Of a stretch of DNA of 64,000 bases, positions 25,396-35,700 are shown piece after piece (position 1 is the stretch's first letter; every line of letters starts with the position of its first letter). The notes under the pieces were generated by a model. That model was not told the origin of the DNA. It worked only from the letters and a program-made list of their open reading frames with translations, and searched no databases. The DNA is taken from contig NZ_JANARS010000011.1 of the NCBI RefSeq assembly GCF_024199985.1, positions 1 through 64,000 on the forward strand, in the 5' to 3' direction. Position numbers and translations under genes: made by a program. Origin of the DNA: Nocardioides pinisoli. GTDB taxonomy: Bacteria; Actinomycetota; Actinomycetes; Propionibacteriales; Nocardioidaceae.

Positions 25396-26712
25396 GTGAC
25401 GACCACGCTGCCGACCCGTTCGGCGTTCGACGAACCCGTCGACAACCCGCCGGCTCGGTGGGTCGGCGCGCTGGTGCTGCTCAACCTCGGCGTGATGGCC
25501 GGGTGGTTCGGGCCGATCCAGGTCCTGCTCGCCCAGCAGGCCGAGCGGATCGCCGCCGCGGAGCCAGGGGGCATGAGCAAGGAGGCGCTGCTCGCCGTCG
25601 TCCTCTTCAGCGGGGCGGCCGTGTCGATGGTCGCCAACCCGGTCTGGGGCGCCTTCAGCGACCGCACGCGCTCGCGGGTGGGCCGGCGGGTGCCGTGGGT
25701 GCTCGGTGGCGTGGTGCTCGGCGCGGCGTCGCTGCTGCTGCTGTCCGTGGCCGAGAGCGCGCTGTGGATGGTCGTGGCGTGGAGCCTGGTGCAGCTCGCG
25801 CTCAACGCCGCGTGGGCCGGCGGTGTCGCGGCCGTGCCCGACCAGGTGCCGGTCGAGCGGCGCGGCCTCATCGGCGGTCTCGTCGCGATCGCCGGCACCG
25901 TCGGCGTGTTGATGGGCATCAAGATCGCGGAGGTGACCGGGTCGATCGCGCAGGGCTACCTCGTCATCGCGGTCGTGATGCTGCTGCTCTCGGTCCCCTA
26001 CCTCGTCGGCTCGCGCGACCTCGCGCTGCCGCGCGACCACCCGCTCGAGCCGCTGGACTGGAAGCGGCTGGTCCGCTCCCTCTGGGTCTCGCCGCGCGAG
26101 CACCCGGACTTCGCGTGGGCGTGGCTCACCCGGCTGCTGGTCAACCTGGGCAACTGGATCGCGCTCAACTACCTCTACTACTTCCTCACCGACGGGCTCG
26201 GGTTCGGTGACGACGACGCCACGGCCAGGCTCGGGACGCTCGTGCTGATCTACGGCGTGTGCACCGTGGCCACCACGGTCGTCGTCGGGCACTGGAGCGA
26301 CCGGGTGGGCCGCCGCAAGGTCTTCGTCATCTGGTCCGGGGTGCTCATCGGGGCGAGCTCGCTCGTCCTCGGCCTGTGGCAGGCCTGGCCCGGTGCGCTG
26401 CTGGCCGCCGCCGTCCTCGGTGCCGGGTTCGGCGTCTACCAGGCCGTCGACTTCGCCCTCATCACCCAGGTCCTGCCCGGTGCCGGCGACCGCGCCAAGG
26501 ACCTGGGCGTCATCAACATCGCCTCCGCGCTGCCCCAGGTGCTCGCCCCGGCGATCGCCGGCCTCATCCTCGTCGTCGTACGCGAGCTGGGCGGGTCGGT
26601 GGCCACCCAGGGCGAGGGCTGGTCCCTCGGCTACGGCGTGGTCTACCTCGTCGGCTTCGGGCTCTGCGTCCTCGGCTCCGTGTTCGTCACCCGGATCCGG
26701 TCCGTCGCCTGA
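25396..26712 (+). CDS. Major facilitator superfamily transporter
   Basis: A 438-residue protein with about twelve hydrophobic helices. The loop between helices 2 and 3 carries the MFS motif region (NPVWGAFSDRTRSRVGRRVPW), repeated in the second half as GHWSDRVGRRKVF. Overall sequence style resembles sugar or glycoside-cation symporter-like MFS proteins, but the substrate cannot be read from sequence. The GTG start gives the first helix at residues 20-40. It ends before two related hairpins and is convergent with the ACT-domain gene. Confidence 0.85.
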   Translation: MTTTLPTRSAFDEPVDNPPARWVGALVLLNLGVMAGWFGPIQVLLAQQAERIAAAEPGGMSKEALLAVVLFSGAAVSMVANPVWGAFSDRTRSRVGRRVPWVLGGVVLGAASLLLLSVAESALWMVVAWSLVQLALNAAWAGGVAAVPDQVPVERRGLIGGLVAIAGTVGVLMGIKIAEVTGSIAQGYLVIAVVMLLLSVPYLVGSRDLALPRDHPLEPLDWKRLVRSLWVSPREHPDFAWAWLTRLLVNLGNWIALNYLYYFLTDGLGFGDDDATARLGTLVLIYGVCTVATTVVVGHWSDRVGRRKVFVIWSGVLIGASSLVLGLWQAWPGALLAAAVLGAGFGVYQAVDFALITQVLPGAGDRAKDLGVINIASALPQVLAPAIAGLILVVVRELGGSVATQGEGWSLGYGVVYLVGFGLCVLGSVFVTRIRSVA

Positions 26713-26728
26713 CCCCCTCGCTCGTCGG

Positions 26729-26780
26729 AGCGGTGCGCGAGGCGGCTTTCCGGTCGGCGGAACCCACGTGACGCACCGCT
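26729..26780. repeat. Hairpin element A in the MFS/ACT convergent gap
   Basis: Outer arms AGCGGTGCG (26729-26737) and CGCACCGCT (26772-26780) enclose an inner TTCCG/CGGAA stem. It shares its ends with element B about 80 bases on, and could act as a terminator or REP-like unit. Confidence 0.5.
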
Positions 26781-26812
26781 ACCGACATGTCGTACGCCGA
26801 CTCGCGACTGGG

Positions 26813-26862
26813 GCGGTGCGCGAGGGGGATTCCCGAGCGCGCGGATCCCCCTGAGGCACCGC
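26813..26862. repeat. Hairpin element B in the MFS/ACT convergent gap
   Basis: Outer arms GCGGTGC (26813-26819) and GCACCGC (26856-26862) enclose GGGGGAT/ATCCCCC. The opening GCGGTGCGCGAGG is shared with element A, which suggests related mobile or REP-like units rather than two unrelated terminators. Confidence 0.5.
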
Positions 26863-26918
26863 TCGAGGGGGCGCGGCAGTGAGGCAGGAGGGCAGCGGGT
26901 GGGGACCCGGGACCAGCG

Positions 26919-27527
26919 TCAGTGGCTGATGGTCATCGCGAGGCCGACGAGGTGCTCGAGGCGGGCGAGCTCAGAGTCGAGGAACTCCGGGCCGCCACGG
27001 CGGCCCATCAGCACGAGGTCGTCGCCGAAGGGGGCGGCGCACTCGACGTAGACCTCGTCGCCGGGGAGGCGCGTGGGAGCGGAGACCCGCTCGATGTCGT
27101 AGGCGGACGGGGCAGCGTCGGTCGCGTGGACGACGGTGGCGCCCACCCCGTCGACGCCCGGGGTGACGCGGGCGGCCCAGTCGACGCGGAAGGCGATCGG
27201 CAGCAGGTCGACCAGGCGGTCACGGGCGGAGTCGGGGTCCTCGGTGAGCGCCTCGACGACCTCGAGGTCGAGGAAGAGGTTGCCCCCGGCCGCGTAGCGG
27301 TTGATCCACAGCACGCTGACCCCGTCGAGCACGCTGCAGGCGGACACGACCGAGTCGGGCATGGTGCCCTGCGCCATCTCGAGGAGCACGTCGTCGACCG
27401 CGAACCCGTCGCGCTTCTCCACGATCTCGATCGCCTCGATGTCGCCGCCGGCCTCACCGATCGCGCTGGCGACGCGACCCAGCGACCCGGGGACGTCCGG
27501 GAGCTCGACTCGCAACAGGTAGGGCAT
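26919..27527 (-). CDS. ACT-domain amino acid-binding-type protein
   Basis: A 202-residue protein beginning with a classic ACT domain (LLRVELPDVPGSLGRVASAIGEAGGDI, about residues 4-75) with the turn PGSLGRVASAIGE. The C-terminal 120 residues form a second α/β domain of unknown type. ACT domains bind amino acids to regulate enzymes or transporters; no enzyme domain is fused here, so the partner is unknown. A -10-like TAGCCT lies six bases before the ATG. A similar stand-alone ACT protein is common in actinobacteria. Confidence 0.8.
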   Translation of the reverse strand: MPYLLRVELPDVPGSLGRVASAIGEAGGDIEAIEIVEKRDGFAVDDVLLEMAQGTMPDSVVSACSVLDGVSVLWINRYAAGGNLFLDLEVVEALTEDPDSARDRLVDLLPIAFRVDWAARVTPGVDGVGATVVHATDAAPSAYDIERVSAPTRLPGDEVYVECAAPFGDDLVLMGRRGGPEFLDSELARLEHLVGLAMTISH

Positions 27528-27533
27528 GCGAGG

Positions 27534-27539
27534 AGGCTA
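27534..27539 (-). promoter_or_regulatory. -10 element for ACT-domain gene
   Basis: TAGCCT on the minus strand ends six bases before the ATG at 27527. Confidence 0.5.
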
Positions 27540-27563
27540 GCGGTGATCTGTGTCGGCGGGGTT

Positions 27564-29372
27564 TCACGCGCGCGACGGCGGCACGCCCTCTTCGGTGGGT
27601 GAGCCGGCGGTGGCGAGACGCCGGGCGAGCCCGCTCGCGCGCTGGGCCCGACGGCCGATCGCGGCCCGGATCGCTGCCTCCGACCCGACCACGCGCACCT
27701 GCGAGCGGGCGCGGGTGACGGCGGTGTAGAAGAGCTCGCGCGACAGCAGCCGGGAGTCCTCGTCGGGCAGCAGGACCGTGACGACGTCGGCCTGCGAGCC
27801 CTGCGACTTGTGGATCGTCATCGCGTGCATCGTCTCGACGTCGCCCAGCCGGGAGGGCGCGAGGTCGCGCGGGCCCTCGCTGGCGGCGATCACCGCGCGC
27901 GGACCGGTCGGCGTCAGCACCACGACCCCGCTGTCGCCGTTGTAGACGCCGAGCTGGTGGTCGTTGGCCGTGACGAGCAGCGGCCGGCCGACGTAGGCCC
28001 GCTCGAACAGGGGGTCGCCGGTCTCGGCCGTGAGCCAGTGCTCGATGCGGCGGTTCCAGTGGCGTACGCCGAAGGGGCCGTCGCGGTGCGCGCACAGCAG
28101 CCGGTGGCGGTCGAGCGCCGCGAGCGCGCCGGCGACGTCGCCGCGCTCGGCAGCGTCGCGGACGGCGAGGGCCGCGTCGAGCGCGGTCGTGCGGATGCGC
28201 GAGGCCGGGTCGGGCTCGTCGACCCACTCGACCGCCTCGTGCCGGGCGGCGAGGACGGCGAGGGCGGTGTCAGCGTCGCCCGTGCGCAGGGCCTCGGCGA
28301 GCGCCCGGATGTCCGGCCCGAAGCGGTGGGTGGACTCCAGCGCGGCAACCGGCGAGTCGGCGCGGCCCTCGAAGCCGCGGACCACGTCGCTGAGCACGGC
28401 CCCGGCCTCGACCGACGACAGCTGGTGCGGGTCGCCCACGAGCACAAGCCGCGCATCGGGGCGTACGGCCTCGAGCAGGCGTGCCATCTGGGTCAGGGAC
28501 ACCATCGACGACTCGTCGACGACGACCACGTCGTGCGGCAGGCGGTTGCCGCGGTGGTGGCGGAAGCGGGTGGAGTTGCCCGGGTCGGGGCGCAGCAGCC
28601 GGTGCAGGGTGGAGGCGGTCACGCCGGCCAGCCGGGCCCGGTCGCCCTCCTCGAAGGCCTCGGCCTCCTGGTGCACCGCCTGCTGCAGGCGGGCGGCCGC
28701 CTTGCCGGTCGGTGCGGCGAGCGCGATGCGCAGGCCGCCGGGGTGCTGGTCGAGCAGGCCGACCAGCAGGGACGCGACGGCCGTCGTCTTGCCGGTGCCC
28801 GGACCGCCGGTGAGCACCGTCGTCCACTGCCCGGCCGCGGCGAGGCACGCCGCGACCTGCTCGCCGTAGGACGGCTCCGGCAGGCCTCGCGCCACGGCAG
28901 CCGCCTTCATCGCGGCCACCACGCGCTCCAGGGAGGCGCGCATCAGGTCGGGGTCGTGGTCGGGCGAGCTCGCGGCCCGCGAGAGCAGGTCGTCGACGAC
29001 CTGGGTCTCCTGCTCGTGGTAGCGGTCGAGGTAGAGCAGGTCGTGGTCCCAGCGGACCAGGCCGGCCGCCACCAGCGGGCTGGCCGCGACGACGCGGGTC
29101 CACGCGGCGGTCTCGGGCCACGGGAGGTCGGGCGGGTCGGCCACGGTCGCGAGGTCGACGCAGACCGACCCGCCGCGCACGGCTCGCACGGCGAGCGCCA
29201 CGGCCAGCAGCACCCGCTCGTCGCTCTCGCGTCCCAGTCGGCCGAGGGCGGCGGCGACGTGGACGTCGGCGCTGGTCAGCACGCCCGCGGTGTTGAACTC
29301 GCCGAGCAGACCGGTGGCGCCCAGCGCGAGCCGGGCGTCGGTGGCGTCGATCGGCTCGAAGAGGTCGGTCAT
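27564..29372 (-). CDS. recD: Exodeoxyribonuclease V α subunit (RecD helicase)
   Basis: A 602-residue superfamily 1B 5'-3' helicase. Walker A is GGPGTGKTT (residues 189-197), Walker B/motif II is VVVDESSMV, motif III lies near VLVGDPHQLSSVEAGAVL, and motifs V/VI lie near MTIHKSQGSQ and FYTAVTRAR. It is the motor subunit of RecBCD, which processes double-strand ends for recombination and degrades foreign linear DNA. The start overlaps the recB stop by four bases, making it last in a recC-recB-recD operon. Its end lies close to the ACT gene. Confidence 0.93.
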   Translation of the reverse strand: MTDLFEPIDATDARLALGATGLLGEFNTAGVLTSADVHVAAALGRLGRESDERVLLAVALAVRAVRGGSVCVDLATVADPPDLPWPETAAWTRVVAASPLVAAGLVRWDHDLLYLDRYHEQETQVVDDLLSRAASSPDHDPDLMRASLERVVAAMKAAAVARGLPEPSYGEQVAACLAAAGQWTTVLTGGPGTGKTTAVASLLVGLLDQHPGGLRIALAAPTGKAAARLQQAVHQEAEAFEEGDRARLAGVTASTLHRLLRPDPGNSTRFRHHRGNRLPHDVVVVDESSMVSLTQMARLLEAVRPDARLVLVGDPHQLSSVEAGAVLSDVVRGFEGRADSPVAALESTHRFGPDIRALAEALRTGDADTALAVLAARHEAVEWVDEPDPASRIRTTALDAALAVRDAAERGDVAGALAALDRHRLLCAHRDGPFGVRHWNRRIEHWLTAETGDPLFERAYVGRPLLVTANDHQLGVYNGDSGVVVLTPTGPRAVIAASEGPRDLAPSRLGDVETMHAMTIHKSQGSQADVVTVLLPDEDSRLLSRELFYTAVTRARSQVRVVGSEAAIRAAIGRRAQRASGLARRLATAGSPTEEGVPPSRA

Positions 29373-32300
29373 GGGTGCACCCCGTCGAGGAGGTCGGAGA
29401 GTGCCGTCACCAGCGCGACCGGCGGCTGCCACGCGAACACGCCGCAGGGCTGTCCGTCGACGAGCGGCGTGGCGGGACCGCACATGCCGCGCAGGTAGAG
29501 GTAGAGGACGCCGCCGAGGTGCTCCGCGGGGTCGTAGTCGGGGAGCCGCCACCGCAGGTAGCGGTGGAGCACGACGGTGTAGAGCAGGGCCTGGAGCGGG
29601 TAGTCGGAGTGGCCCATCGCCTCGTCGAGGACCGCCGGCCGGTAGTCCCAGGCCGTGGCGGGCGCGGCGCGGTCGCCGAGCCAGTTGGTCTTGTAGTCGA
29701 TGGTCAGGTAGCGGGTGCGGCCGGCGACCGGCACCCGGACCACGACGTCGATCGACCCGGTGAGGTAGCCCAGGAGCCGCTGGCCGGCCAGGTCGCGGTC
29801 GCCCTCGAGGGTCGCGGCGAAGGCCAGCAGCGGGTCGCCCGCGGGCAGGTGCGCGCGCAGCAGCGGGGCGAGGTCGCCGAGCACGACCGACGCCGCGTCG
29901 CGCGCCGACGTGAGGTCGCCGCCGACCAGCGGCACCTCGAAGTCGAGCTCGCGCAGCCGGTCGCCCAGGTGGATGTCGCGGAGGGTGAGTCCGCCCGCCA
30001 GCGGGCCGAGCGGGGAGTCGCAGACCGCGACGAGCGCGTCGGCCAGGGTCTCGGCGTCGACCTCGACCGCCCACCACGCGCGGTGCTCCTCGACCTGGGC
30101 CAGCAGCTCGGCGCGGAGGTCGGGTGCGGCGGGGTCGGCGTGCTCGAGGACCTCGTGGACGAGGGAGCCGAACGCAGCACCCACCGGCAGGTCGGCCATC
30201 GGTGAGGGCACGGCGGTCAGGGCCAGGTCCGGGTCGGGCGCGGGGGCCTCGTCGAGCGGCTCGAGCTCGGTGTCGTCGAGGTCGGGCGCGTCGTCGGGCT
30301 CGGACAGTACCCGGTCGGGCGCCCCCGCGTGGGGTGCGCCGGCGGCGGCGAGCGCGGAGTAGGACGTGCGGCGCCAGTCGGTGTCGACGTCGCGGTCGAA
30401 GGTGCGCACCGCCAACGGCGGCAGGTCGCGCTGGATCGGGGTCGTGTCGACCGGCACGAGGGCCGCCACCTCGGGCTGCGGACCGCCGGCCGCCTTCCAG
30501 CGACCGAGGATCTCGACGAGCTCGTCGTCGTCGACGACCGGCTGCTCGTCGTTGACGCGGGGGTGTCCCGGGGCGCGCCCGAACAGCATGCGGTGCAGCG
30601 GGGCCGCGGCGGTGTTGTTGGCCGTCGGGCAGTACCACGCGACGACCTGCGACTGGGCCCGGGTGAGGGCGACGTAGAGCAGCCGGAGCGACTCCCCGGC
30701 GTCCTCGTGGCGGCTCGCGGCCACGGCGGCGTCGCGCCACCGGCTCGGCCCGCCGACGTCGCGGCAGCGCTCGCCGTCGGCGTCGTGGAAGAGCGGTACG
30801 TCCTCGTCACGCACCCACCGGTCCCACAGGGTCGGGAGGTAGACGACGGGGTACTCCAGCCCCTTGCTGCCGTGGATCGTCACCAGCTGCACCGCTGCGG
30901 CGTCGGAGTCGAGGCGGCGGGTGCGCTCGGAGGCGACCTCGATCTTGTCGTCGGCCACCTGGGTGCGCAGCCAGCCCAGCAGGCCGACCACGCCGAAGCG
31001 CTCGCTGACGGTCACCTTGTGCAGCGCCTCCCCGACGTGGCGCAGGTCGGTCAGGGTGCGCTCCCCGCCGACGCGTCCGAGGACCCGGGCGGTGAGGCCG
31101 TCGAGCACCGCGCTCTCCAGCACCGCCGCGACGCCGCGCGCGGCGAAGACGTCGGCGAGGCGGCGTACGTGCTCGCTCAGCTCGTCGGTCGGGTCGGGCT
31201 CGGCCTGGAGGTCGTCGGCGCTGCGGCCGAAGAAGTCGGTCAGCGCGGCCGCACGCACGCGGTCGGCGCGGTGGGGCTGCTCGAGCGCCTCGAGGAGGGT
31301 GAGCCACTGGGTGGCCGCGGCGGTCTTGAAGACGGACCCGCCGGCGTTGAGCACGGCCGGCACGCCGACGGCGGCCAGCGCCTCCTGGGCGGCGAGCAGG
31401 TCGGCCCGCCGGGCCGCGAGCACGGCGACGTCCCGGGGCTCGATCGGCCTGGCGTCGTCGCCGGCACCGACGCGCGCGCCGCTGGTCAGCATGCGCTTGA
31501 CGTCGGCGGCGAGGTCGGTGAGGACGTGTTCGCGCCAGTCGCCGATGCGGGGGCGCCGGCGGCCGAGCTCCTCGTGGCGCACGACCCGGAGCCGGAACGG
31601 CGCGCCCGCGCCCTCGAGCCGGGAGGTGTCGTGGTGGGCGCTGACCGGGTGGACGGGGATGCGCTCGTCGCCGAGGGCGGCGCCCTCGACGAGCACGTGC
31701 AGCGCGTCGAGCAGCGGCTGGTCGGCGCGCCAGTTGACCCCGAGCGTCTGCCGGGTGGTCGCCTGCTCGGCGGCCTCGAGGTAGGTGACGATGTCGCCGC
31801 CGCGGAAGGCGTAGATGGCCTGCTTGGGGTCACCGATCAGCACGAGCGTGGCCACTCCGTGGAAGGCGCGCTCGAAGACCTGCCACTGGACGGGGTCGGT
31901 GTCCTGGAACTCGTCGATCAGCGCGACCTTCCACCGCTGCCGCATCCGGGTGCGGGCCGGCGCGTCGTCGTCCTGGAGCGCGTCGGCGAGCTGGCCGAGG
32001 AGGTCGTCGTAGGACAGCACGCCCAGCCGGCGCTTGCGCCGGTCGATCTCGTCGAGCACGCCGCACGCGAAACGCACCCGGGCGGCGGCCCGGCCGTCGG
32101 GGTCGCCGGCGAGCGCCTCCTGGGGCGCCACCCGCGCCCGGGGGTCGCCGACGACCGCGCGGGCGATGCCGAGGGCCTCCTCGCGGGTCCACGCCGCCTG
32201 CTGCTCGCGGGCGAAGAGGCTGAGGTAGCGGTCGTCGGTGACCTCGGTGGTCAGCTGCTCGAGGTCCTCGACCAGGACGGCCCCGGTGTCGGTGTCGCCG

Positions 32301-32734
32301 GCGACGCCCAGGCTGCGCAGCACGAGCTGGCAGAACTGGTGGATGGTCGCGATCGTCGCGGCGTCGAACGACGTCAGCGCGTCGGTCAGCCGACCGAGCC
32401 GGACGGCCCTCTCGTCCTCGTCGGCGTCGAGCAGCCAGTCGTGGAGGCGGTTGGCGGGGTCGGCGGTGGTGGGATCGGCGAGCACGGCCGCGGCGTCGTC
32501 GAGCTGGCGGCGTACGCGGTCGCGGAGCTCCTGGCTCGCCGCGCGGGTGAAGGTGACGACGAGCATCTCCTCCAGGGTGGCGACGCCCTCGACGAGGTAG
32601 CGGGTGACCAGCGCGGCGATGGTCCAGGTCTTGCCGGTGCCGGCGCTCGCCTCGAGCAGCGTGGTGCCGGTCGGCAGCGGACCGCAGATGTCGAAGGTGT
32701 CCATGCCGGACGTGGTGGTGGGCAGGTCGCTCAT
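29369..32734 (-). CDS. recB: Exodeoxyribonuclease V β subunit (RecB helicase-nuclease)
   Basis: A 1121-residue UvrD-type 3'-5' helicase with a C-terminal nuclease. Walker A is EASAGTGKTWT (about 28-38), motif II lies in ALIDEFQDTDPVQW, motif III in VLIGDPKQAIYAFRGGD, and motif V in TIHGSKGLEYPVVYLP. The nuclease domain has GSIDVVVR and TIDYKTNWLG (catalytic Asp and Lys region). Length fits the RecB family. It begins one base after the recC stop and overlaps recD. Together with RecC and RecD it unwinds and cuts DNA until Chi-like sites. Confidence 0.93.
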   Translation of the reverse strand: MSDLPTTTSGMDTFDICGPLPTGTTLLEASAGTGKTWTIAALVTRYLVEGVATLEEMLVVTFTRAASQELRDRVRRQLDDAAAVLADPTTADPANRLHDWLLDADEDERAVRLGRLTDALTSFDAATIATIHQFCQLVLRSLGVAGDTDTGAVLVEDLEQLTTEVTDDRYLSLFAREQQAAWTREEALGIARAVVGDPRARVAPQEALAGDPDGRAAARVRFACGVLDEIDRRKRRLGVLSYDDLLGQLADALQDDDAPARTRMRQRWKVALIDEFQDTDPVQWQVFERAFHGVATLVLIGDPKQAIYAFRGGDIVTYLEAAEQATTRQTLGVNWRADQPLLDALHVLVEGAALGDERIPVHPVSAHHDTSRLEGAGAPFRLRVVRHEELGRRRPRIGDWREHVLTDLAADVKRMLTSGARVGAGDDARPIEPRDVAVLAARRADLLAAQEALAAVGVPAVLNAGGSVFKTAAATQWLTLLEALEQPHRADRVRAAALTDFFGRSADDLQAEPDPTDELSEHVRRLADVFAARGVAAVLESAVLDGLTARVLGRVGGERTLTDLRHVGEALHKVTVSERFGVVGLLGWLRTQVADDKIEVASERTRRLDSDAAAVQLVTIHGSKGLEYPVVYLPTLWDRWVRDEDVPLFHDADGERCRDVGGPSRWRDAAVAASRHEDAGESLRLLYVALTRAQSQVVAWYCPTANNTAAAPLHRMLFGRAPGHPRVNDEQPVVDDDELVEILGRWKAAGGPQPEVAALVPVDTTPIQRDLPPLAVRTFDRDVDTDWRRTSYSALAAAGAPHAGAPDRVLSEPDDAPDLDDTELEPLDEAPAPDPDLALTAVPSPMADLPVGAAFGSLVHEVLEHADPAAPDLRAELLAQVEEHRAWWAVEVDAETLADALVAVCDSPLGPLAGGLTLRDIHLGDRLRELDFEVPLVGGDLTSARDAASVVLGDLAPLLRAHLPAGDPLLAFAATLEGDRDLAGQRLLGYLTGSIDVVVRVPVAGRTRYLTIDYKTNWLGDRAAPATAWDYRPAVLDEAMGHSDYPLQALLYTVVLHRYLRWRLPDYDPAEHLGGVLYLYLRGMCGPATPLVDGQPCGVFAWQPPVALVTALSDLLDGVHP

Positions 32735-32735
32735 G

Positions 32736-35700
32736 TCAGATCCCCCGCACCAGCTCGTGGGCGAGCAACGGCGACCAGACGCGGAGCGCGTAGAGGCCGA
32801 GCCGGTGGGGTGCCGGTCGGTCGGTGGTGCCGTCGTCGACCTCGTCGGACAGCAGCGGCGCGGCGAGGAGGTCGTAGGGCGCCTGCTCGCCCCAGGCGCG
32901 CACGTGCCACTGGTCGCCGTCCTCCTTGGGGAAGCCGGTCTCGTTGAAGCGCGGGGTCACCCACTCGGCGGCCGCCTTGGCGTCGGGGTCGGACTGGCCG
33001 CCCCCGCCCGACCGCTCGCTGATCGCGAACTCCTCGGCGAACGCCAGGCTGGTCTTCACCGGCAGCGGCAGCGGCTCGCGTCGGCCGCGCTCCATCACCG
33101 CGACGAGGTCGCGGAGGTGGGTGCGGGCGTCGTCGTCGGTCATGGGCGAGATCAGCGCGCGGCGGCCGGCGGATCGTCCCCAGCGTCCGATCGTGTGGGC
33201 GGTCCAGTTCTCGTCGGGGTGGCCGCCGGCGAGGGCGAGGGCGTCGAGCCAGGCCGCCAACCGGTGCTTGGCCCCGAGGCTGGAGTAGCTGACCGAGACG
33301 AGGTTGTTGCCGAAGACGCCGCCGACCGTGCCGGTGAGCCGGCGGTCGCCGAGGTCGATGTCGACATCGAGCGTGCGGGCAGGTCCGGCGCGCAGCGGGA
33401 GCGCGGCCTCCACCAGGGGGCGCACCCGCTGGACGATCTCGGTCAGCATGGCCGAGCCGAGCTCCTCGGGCGGCAGCAGCCCGCGCAGCTGCTCGGCCAG
33501 CATCGCCGCCTGCGGGTCGCCGCCGCTGAGCACGTCACGCACCAGCCGGTCGCCGACGTCCCACTTCTCGAGCCCGTCGAGCGTGATCGGGACGGCGTCC
33601 TTGGTCTCGTCGACGTCGTAGGGGGTGGTGACCCGCAGCTGCTGGCGCAGGAAGCTGCGCACCGGGTGGGCGAAGAAGTCGTGCAGGTCGGCGAGCGCCA
33701 CCTCGCGGACGGGCTCGGGAGCGGGCAGGGGCGTGGGCACGAGCGCTCGCGGCGCCGGGCGCGGGGCCCGTGCCGCCCGGGCGCCGGCCAGCGCCGTGCG
33801 GTCGAACGAGAACGGACGGTCGAGGGAGGCGACCAGGGCGCCGGCGGTCAGGTTGGCCTCGTCGAACGGCTGGAGCGGGTGGTGCACGAGCACGTCGTCG
33901 CGCACCGGCGCGCTGCTCGTGCGGTCGAGGGTGTCGAGGAGCTCGCCGAGCGGCACGGCCGGGGGCTTGTCGTCGTTGGTGTGCTCGCCGCGTCCGGCGT
34001 AGGTCACCACGAGCGTCTCGGTCGCCGCGCCGATCGCGTCGAGGAGCAGCTGTCGGTCCTCCGAGCGGACATCACGCTCGCCGGTCATCGGCCGCCGGGC
34101 CAGGACGTCGTCGCCGTCGACCGCCTCGAGTCGCGGGAAGACGCCGTCGTCGAGCCCGACGAGGCACACGACGCGGTGGGGGACCGAGCGCATCGGCACC
34201 ATCGTGCAGACGGTCAGCGTGCCGGTGCGGAAGTTGCTGCGGGTGGGGCGCCCGCGCAGCCGGTGGCGGAGCAGGGCGCGTACGTCGGCGTGGCGCAGGC
34301 GGGTCTCGTGGTCGCCGACACCGGCCGAGATGCGGGCCAGCTCACGGTCGAACTGCGCGACGCGCCACGCGTCGTCGGGTCCGCTCAGGGTGAGGCCGTG
34401 CACGGCCCGGCCGAGGGCGGTCGTCCAGTCCGCGACCGACGTCGCGGAGGCGGCGGCCCGCACGAAGGCGTGGAGGCGGTCGACCATCTCGACGAAGCTG
34501 CCGACGAGGTCGAGGTGGCCGTCGCCGACGTCGTCGAGCGGCAGCGTGCCACCCACGAACCGGTGGCCCTCCCCGGACATCGCCGCACCGAGGAGCACCC
34601 GCTGCAGGCCGGAGAGCCACGTGTTGGCGTCGAGGTCGAGGCCGAACGCGGAGCGGTGGTCACGGTCGTAGCCCCAGCGGATGGCCGCCTGGTCGACCCA
34701 CCGCGCCATCCGCTCGAGGTGGTCGTCGGTGAACCCGAACCTGGCGCGCACCGGCTCCGTGGCGGCGAGGTCGAGGACCGAGGTGGCCGTCATCCGGCCG
34801 GCGGCCAGCTCGACGAGGTCGGCGGCCACGCCGAGGAGCGGGTTGGTCGCACCGGGCGACCGGTCGGCGAGGCGGACCCGGAGCCGGTGGGCCGGGTGCC
34901 CGACGTCCTCGCGTGCGACGTCGGCCAGCCCGAACCCCGCCGAGATGAGCGGCGCGTAGGTCTCGATGTCGGGACACATCACGAGGATGTCGCGCGGCTC
35001 GAGCGTCGGGTCGTCCTCGAGCAGGCCGACCAGGACCTCGCGCAGCACGTCGACCTGGCGGGCGGTGCCGTGGCAGGCGTGCACCTGCACCGAGAGGTCG
35101 GTGGGTCGGCGCACCCGGGCGGCGAGGGTGTCGGCGCCGGGCGCGCGGTTGGCCCGGAGGTCGGACTGCAGCCAGCCGAGCAGCGTCGCGGGGTCGGCGT
35201 GGCTCGCCGGGTGCTGCTCGGCCTCGAGGTCGCCGAGGGTGCGTCGCAGCTCGCGGGAGTCGCGGCCCAGGGAGGCCAGCAGCGGGTGGCGGACGAGGTC
35301 GGCGGACCGGTCGTCGGCGCGCGCAACGGGCCCGTCGGCGGCCGTCGGCGCGAGCGCCTCCCACAGGACGGGGGAGGGCTGCGGCAGCCACAGGTGGACG
35401 TCGCGGTGCTCGCCCAGGGCGCGCAGCAGCTCGACCTCGGTGACCGGCAGCCGCGTGTGGCCGAACAGGGAGAGGCGGCCGGGCAGGTCGAGGCCGTCGG
35501 CGCCACCGCGCAGCTGGTCGACCGTGGTGGCGTGCCGGAGGTCGGGCGCGGGTGACCCGACCCGGACGACCAGCCGCCTCCACAGCTCGGCCTGCCACCG
35601 CAGGTCGGGGTCGAGGGCGCCGCCGGCGCCATCGGTGTCGTCACCCGCCCGCCAGTCGCGCACGAGCTGCGGTCGCTGGACGGCGTAGGAAGAGAACAGT

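Noticed and set aside
30329..35555. Very long plus-strand frames opposite recB and recC
   Set aside because: Antisense shadows caused by third-position GC; RecB and RecC motifs on the minus strand are intact.
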